From the NCBI GenBank assembly GCA_964413275.1, contig CAYPSO010000003.1:23539-87538 (forward strand): 64,000 nucleotides of DNA. Direction: 5' to 3'. A model generated the notes under the pieces. It was given only the letters and a program-made list of their open reading frames with translations. It was not told where the DNA came from and ran no database searches. The first letter of the stretch is position 1. Each line of letters starts with the position of its first letter. Below, in pieces: positions 60,707 to 64,000 of this stretch. Source of the DNA: JAABRE01 sp964413275. GTDB taxonomy: Bacteria; Cyanobacteriota; Cyanobacteriia; Cyanobacteriales; JAABRE01. The translations under genes and the position numbers were made by a program.

Positions 60707-61672
60707 ATGAAAAAGATCCAACTTAGCCAAACGGGAGTTGAAGTGAGTTGTTTATGCCTTGGTACTCTTCGCTTTGGTACAAGGAATAATTATCAAGAAT
60801 CCGCTCAACTAATGGATATGTATGTTGATGCTGGCGGTTGTTTTATTGACACAGCTAATAGTTATGATTGTTGGTGTACCCAAGGTAAAGGGGGAGAGAG
60901 CCAAGTAACCATTGGACGCTGGTTGCGGGAGCGCGCTAACCGAGATCGACTTTTTATTGCTACCAAAGTTGGTTTTGGTTATCAAGATATTCCTGATGGT
61001 TTAGCCGCTGCAACTATTATTTCCGAATGTGAAAATAGTTTACGACAACTAGGAACTGATCGCATAGATTTATTTTATGCCCATCACGACGATCCTAATA
61101 CTCCCTTAGAAGAAACTTTAGGTGCATTGAATAAATTAGTACAAGATGGCAAAATTCGCTTTTTTGGAGCGAGTAATTACCAACCTTGGCGTTTAGCTGA
61201 TGCTGATGCTATTTGCGCTACAAAAGGATGGCCTGAATTTACTTGTGTTGAACAACGCTTTACCTATTTAAGACCAAATGCGGGTGCTAATTTTTTGCCA
61301 CAAAGAATTATTGATGAGCATTTAATGAACTATTGTGATGTTCGTGGTAAAACCATGTTGCCTTATACTCCCCTATTGCGTGGTGCTTATGTTCGTAAAG
61401 ATAGGCCAATTCCTAGTCCATATCTTGGCCATGATACAGATGTCCGACTGGCTACATTACATGAAATTGCCCAAGAGCTTGGAGCAACAGTCAATCAGGT
61501 TGTTTTAGCCTGGATGATGCACCGTCGCCCATTACCACTTATTCCTGTTTTCTCGGCAGGAAATCCCGAACACATGAAGGAAAATTTGGGTGCCTTGAAT
61601 CTCAGCTTATCAACAGAACAAATGACAAGATTAGATAATGCTGGCAATTGTGCCAATGATGAGGCAGTTTAA
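60707..61672 (+). CDS. Aldo/keto reductase
   Basis: 321 residues, a TIM-barrel NADPH oxidoreductase. The catalytic tetrad is visible: Asp and Tyr in FIDTANSYDCW, Lys in IATKVGFGY, His in FYAHHDD. The C-terminal cofactor region is PVFSAGNPEHMKENLGAL. The start is supported by AGGAG ~12 nt upstream. Substrate unknown. The 271 nt before it hold no gene that I can see. Confidence 0.93.
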   Translation: MKKIQLSQTGVEVSCLCLGTLRFGTRNNYQESAQLMDMYVDAGGCFIDTANSYDCWCTQGKGGESQVTIGRWLRERANRDRLFIATKVGFGYQDIPDGLAAATIISECENSLRQLGTDRIDLFYAHHDDPNTPLEETLGALNKLVQDGKIRFFGASNYQPWRLADADAICATKGWPEFTCVEQRFTYLRPNAGANFLPQRIIDEHLMNYCDVRGKTMLPYTPLLRGAYVRKDRPIPSPYLGHDTDVRLATLHEIAQELGATVNQVVLAWMMHRRPLPLIPVFSAGNPEHMKENLGALNLSLSTEQMTRLDNAGNCANDEAV

Positions 61673-61720
61673 AAAAAGATTACATTTATTTCATTATGAG
61701 TCAACCAGAAAAATTGAGGT

Positions 61721-61784
61721 GTAGGGTGCGTCAGATTTTTAATGTAATTAAGCTTGCCCATAATTTTAGACCTGACGCACCTTA
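61721..61784. repeat. Dispersed hairpin, GTAGGGTGCGTCAGA type
   Basis: The arms GTAGGGTGCGTCAGA (61721-61735) and CCTGACGCACCTTA (61771-61784) match the copy at 39149-39214. The loops differ in sequence. Confidence 0.8.
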
Positions 61785-61901
61785 TCTATTCATTTTAAAA
61801 CTGTTGTAACTGAATATAAATCCTCAAGAAAATTCTTAAATTAAAAAATAAAAAGAATTTTGGGAGGTGTTAAAAATAAAGCAAAAGTATTGGAGGAAAA
61901 A

Positions 61902-63857
61902 ATGCCTGTCATACAGGAAATCAACTTTACAGAGGAACAAACATCTCAATCAAAGCCGTGGATACAAATTTCTTACAGAGAACAACCGGATTACGATCGA
62001 TCTTTGTTAGAAATTTCTCCTGAAGCTCGAAAAAAAATCTTTTCCCGATTGTGTTTTCTCTATGGAGAACCACAGGCTAATCAATATTTGCCCGAATTAG
62101 AGCGAATTTTAAAAGTTTTTTATGCCCATAAACCAATTGAAGTAATTAAAATCGAACAAAATTTGATTTTGGCTAATCGCTTCACGGAAAAAGATGTCAT
62201 TTTAATTACCTATGGAGATATTCTCTACAGTAAACAACGATCTCCCTTAGCTACTCTAACTAACTTTTTGCAAAAAGTCCCCGGATTTAAAGATACGATC
62301 AATACCTTACACATTCTGCCTTTTTTTCCTTATTCTTCAGATCGAGGATTTTCCGTTACTGATTTTCACAATGTCGATCCCAAATTAGGTTCTTGGCAGG
62401 ATATAGAAGAAATTGGCCATTTTTATCAACTTATGTTTGATGCCGTATGTAACCATACTTCTTCTCAAAGCGTTGCCTTTCAAGAAATGTTAAACGGCAA
62501 TCTCGATTATAAAGATATTGCCACTGTCTATCATTCCCCTGATGAATTAACCCAAGAGCAACGTCAAATGGTTGTTCGTCCTCGTACTTCCGATATTCTG
62601 ACTAAATTTCAATCGATTCATGGGCCAATATGGGTATGGACAACCTTTTCTGCTGACCAAATAGACTTAAATTATCGTAATCCCAAAGTATTATTGTGGG
62701 TTATTGAAACCTTATTGCTGTATGTACGTCGTGGGGCAGATTTGATTCGTCTTGATGCTGTTACCTATCTGTGGGAAATTCCCGGAACTTCTTGTGCCAA
62801 TTTAAAACAAACCCATGAAACAATTAAATTATTTCGGGATATTTTAAATGTGGTTGCTCCCTATGTCGCTTTAATTACAGAAACCAATATTCCCCACGAA
62901 CAAAATATTTCCTATTTTGGTAATGGAGATGATGAAGCTCAAATGGTTTATAATTTTGCTCTGCCGCCTTTAGTGCTTCATACTTTTTATCGTGAAGATA
63001 CAACGGTTTTGTCTCAATGGGCTAAAGAGTTAGAATTTCCTTCAAAAGTTACTACTTATCTCAATATTTTGGATACCCATGATGGTATTGGCTTAATGGG
63101 AGTAAAAAATATCCTCTCAGCCAAAGATATTCATTACTTGATTCGTAGAGCCAGAGAACATGGTGCTTTTATTTCTTATCGAACCGGAGAAAATGGGCAA
63201 AATGAAGCCTATGAAATTAATACTACTTGGTTTAGTGCTTTAAATTTAGATACTAGCAACGAAGACTTAACTATCCAAATTCAGCGATTTGTAGCTTCTC
63301 GCAGTATTGCTTTAGTGCTTAAAGGTGTACCGGGGATTTATCTACATGGGCTGATTGGCACAACTAACGATGTAGATACAGTTCTAAAAACTAAATTCAA
63401 ACGAGATATTAATCGTCAGATTATTCCAGAAACAGTTTTGTATGAATCGTTAACCCTACAAAATTCAAAATTATCTCAATTAAGTAATTATTTAGGAAGA
63501 TTACTAGAAATTAGAGTTAGACAGCGTGCTTTTCATCCTCAAGGAGAACAGCAAATTCTAAGCATTTCCCCACAATGCTTTATAGTTTTGAGGGTTGCTC
63601 CTAACTGTGAGGAACATCTTTTAACTATCACCAATGTTACTAATCAAATTTGTTATCTGGAAATACCTCTAGCTCAACTTCAATTAGATAATTCTGAGAC
63701 GATTGTTTGTGCAACTCCAGAAGACAATTATTGGTACGATTTAATCGGAAAAAGGGGTTGGGGAGTTCAACAAGATAAAATATCTCTTGTTTTACAGCCC
63801 TATGATATTGTTTGGCTTATTCCCTATATGGAATTAGAAAGAAATATTGAAAGATAG
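61902..63857 (+). CDS. GH13 sugar phosphorylase (sucrose-phosphorylase-like)
   Basis: 651 residues from ATG 61902, which is preceded by GGAGGAAAAA; an in-frame TTG at 61860 is less likely. Catalytic residues of GH13 are present: nucleophile Asp in DLIRLDAVTYLW, general acid Glu in LITETNIPHE, and the transition-state Asp in ILDTHDGIGL. The N-terminal ~110 residues (YGEPQANQYLPELERIL) and the DIxYSKQ-type segment resemble subfamily 18 enzymes, which use phosphate to cleave sucrose, glucosylglycerate or glucosylglycerol. The exact sugar cannot be decided; compatible-solute turnover is a reasonable guess in a cyanobacterium. Confidence 0.87.
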   Translation: MPVIQEINFTEEQTSQSKPWIQISYREQPDYDRSLLEISPEARKKIFSRLCFLYGEPQANQYLPELERILKVFYAHKPIEVIKIEQNLILANRFTEKDVILITYGDILYSKQRSPLATLTNFLQKVPGFKDTINTLHILPFFPYSSDRGFSVTDFHNVDPKLGSWQDIEEIGHFYQLMFDAVCNHTSSQSVAFQEMLNGNLDYKDIATVYHSPDELTQEQRQMVVRPRTSDILTKFQSIHGPIWVWTTFSADQIDLNYRNPKVLLWVIETLLLYVRRGADLIRLDAVTYLWEIPGTSCANLKQTHETIKLFRDILNVVAPYVALITETNIPHEQNISYFGNGDDEAQMVYNFALPPLVLHTFYREDTTVLSQWAKELEFPSKVTTYLNILDTHDGIGLMGVKNILSAKDIHYLIRRAREHGAFISYRTGENGQNEAYEINTTWFSALNLDTSNEDLTIQIQRFVASRSIALVLKGVPGIYLHGLIGTTNDVDTVLKTKFKRDINRQIIPETVLYESLTLQNSKLSQLSNYLGRLLEIRVRQRAFHPQGEQQILSISPQCFIVLRVAPNCEEHLLTITNVTNQICYLEIPLAQLQLDNSETIVCATPEDNYWYDLIGKRGWGVQQDKISLVLQPYDIVWLIPYMELERNIER

Positions 63858-63943
63858 AAGTTGAGAATAAGTAGTCATATCAAATCCGGTTAAATGAACA
63901 TAGTATAATTACTGAAGTTTAGACGCTTATCGGTATCTGACGA

Positions 63944-64000
63944 GTGCGATCGCTAATCCAAGAAGGTGATCACTAATCCAAGAAGGTGATCACTAATCCA
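63944..64000 (+). repeat. 20-nt tandem repeat running off the window end
   Basis: Two perfect units AGAAGGTGATCACTAATCCA fill 63961-64000, preceded by a partial diverged unit TGCGATCGCTAATCCA. In the partial unit the centre is the HIP1 octamer GCGATCGC, and in the full units it is GTGATCAC. The array may continue beyond the window. Confidence 0.9.

Overview
The window comes from a cyanobacterium with an AT-rich genome. The evidence is a ferrochelatase carrying a C-terminal chlorophyll-binding-type helix, NtcA, a PAM68-type photosystem assembly protein, DUF3084, DUF3172 and DUF928 family proteins, a bifunctional-type mannose-1-phosphate guanylyltransferase, and frequent GCGATCGC (HIP1) octamers. 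Gene content and base composition suggest a Geminocystis/Cyanobacterium-like unicellular lineage, but that placement is inference. Most of the window is ordinary chromosomal housekeeping sequence. Between the genes lie many short dispersed hairpins, heptamer arrays and scars of mobile DNA.

Layout. 1-1.9 kb: end of a membrane J-domain protein and a shortened PBP4-type peptidase. 1.98-5.65 kb: an accessory patch flanked by near-identical inverted 27-nt repeats. It holds gene relics, a HicA-like/HTH pair with its own promoter and overlapping palindrome, and a wrecked Ser/Thr kinase-TPR gene. 5.7-13 kb: glmS, DUF3172, DUF928, an integrase relic next to tRNA-Leu(CAA), an M48 protease whose frame runs into that tRNA, sufA, DUF4126 and hemH. 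13.1-14.5 kb: a TnpB-only IS200/IS605-type element interrupted by a 100-N assembly gap. 14.6-20.1 kb: rpmB, then a five-gene minor-pilin (PilX/PilV/FimT/PilW-like) cluster. 20.2-27.1 kb: a YihY-type membrane protein, a transporter-HEAT protein with a separate cyclic-nucleotide-binding partner, pgm, and a scar where a copy of the pgm 3' end is fused to a DUF6887-like gene start.

27.3-36.8 kb (mostly minus strand): a c-di-GMP response regulator overlapping a hybrid histidine kinase, a CNNM/CorC-type protein, a DUF305 relic, a methylglyoxal synthase-lipid kinase fusion, a CDF transporter and a TPR protein. 37-46 kb: an EF-G paralogue lacking the switch II histidine, a transposase tail, a patatin-like hydrolase, the ntcA-DUF3084-YqgF cluster, a MITE derived from the same transposable element, DUF2470, cobK and a small membrane protein. 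46-64 kb: sugar-nucleotide synthesis, SSB, aspartate aminotransferase, a USP, a CHASE2 kinase, recN, an ABC1 kinase, rpsO, PAM68, DAHP synthase, a TauE-type exporter, an aldo/keto reductase and a GH13 sugar phosphorylase, ending in a 20-nt tandem repeat that runs off the edge.

The most noteworthy signals are these: the self-contained HicA-like/HTH operon inside a repeat-flanked patch; a GC-rich dispersed repeat that has become coding sequence twice, once as the leader peptide of a prepilin and once inside TnpB; the chimeric gene made from a duplicated pgm tail; and a deletion-derived MITE whose parent transposase tail lies 5 kb away. I see no complete CRISPR-cas locus, prophage or biosynthetic cluster.
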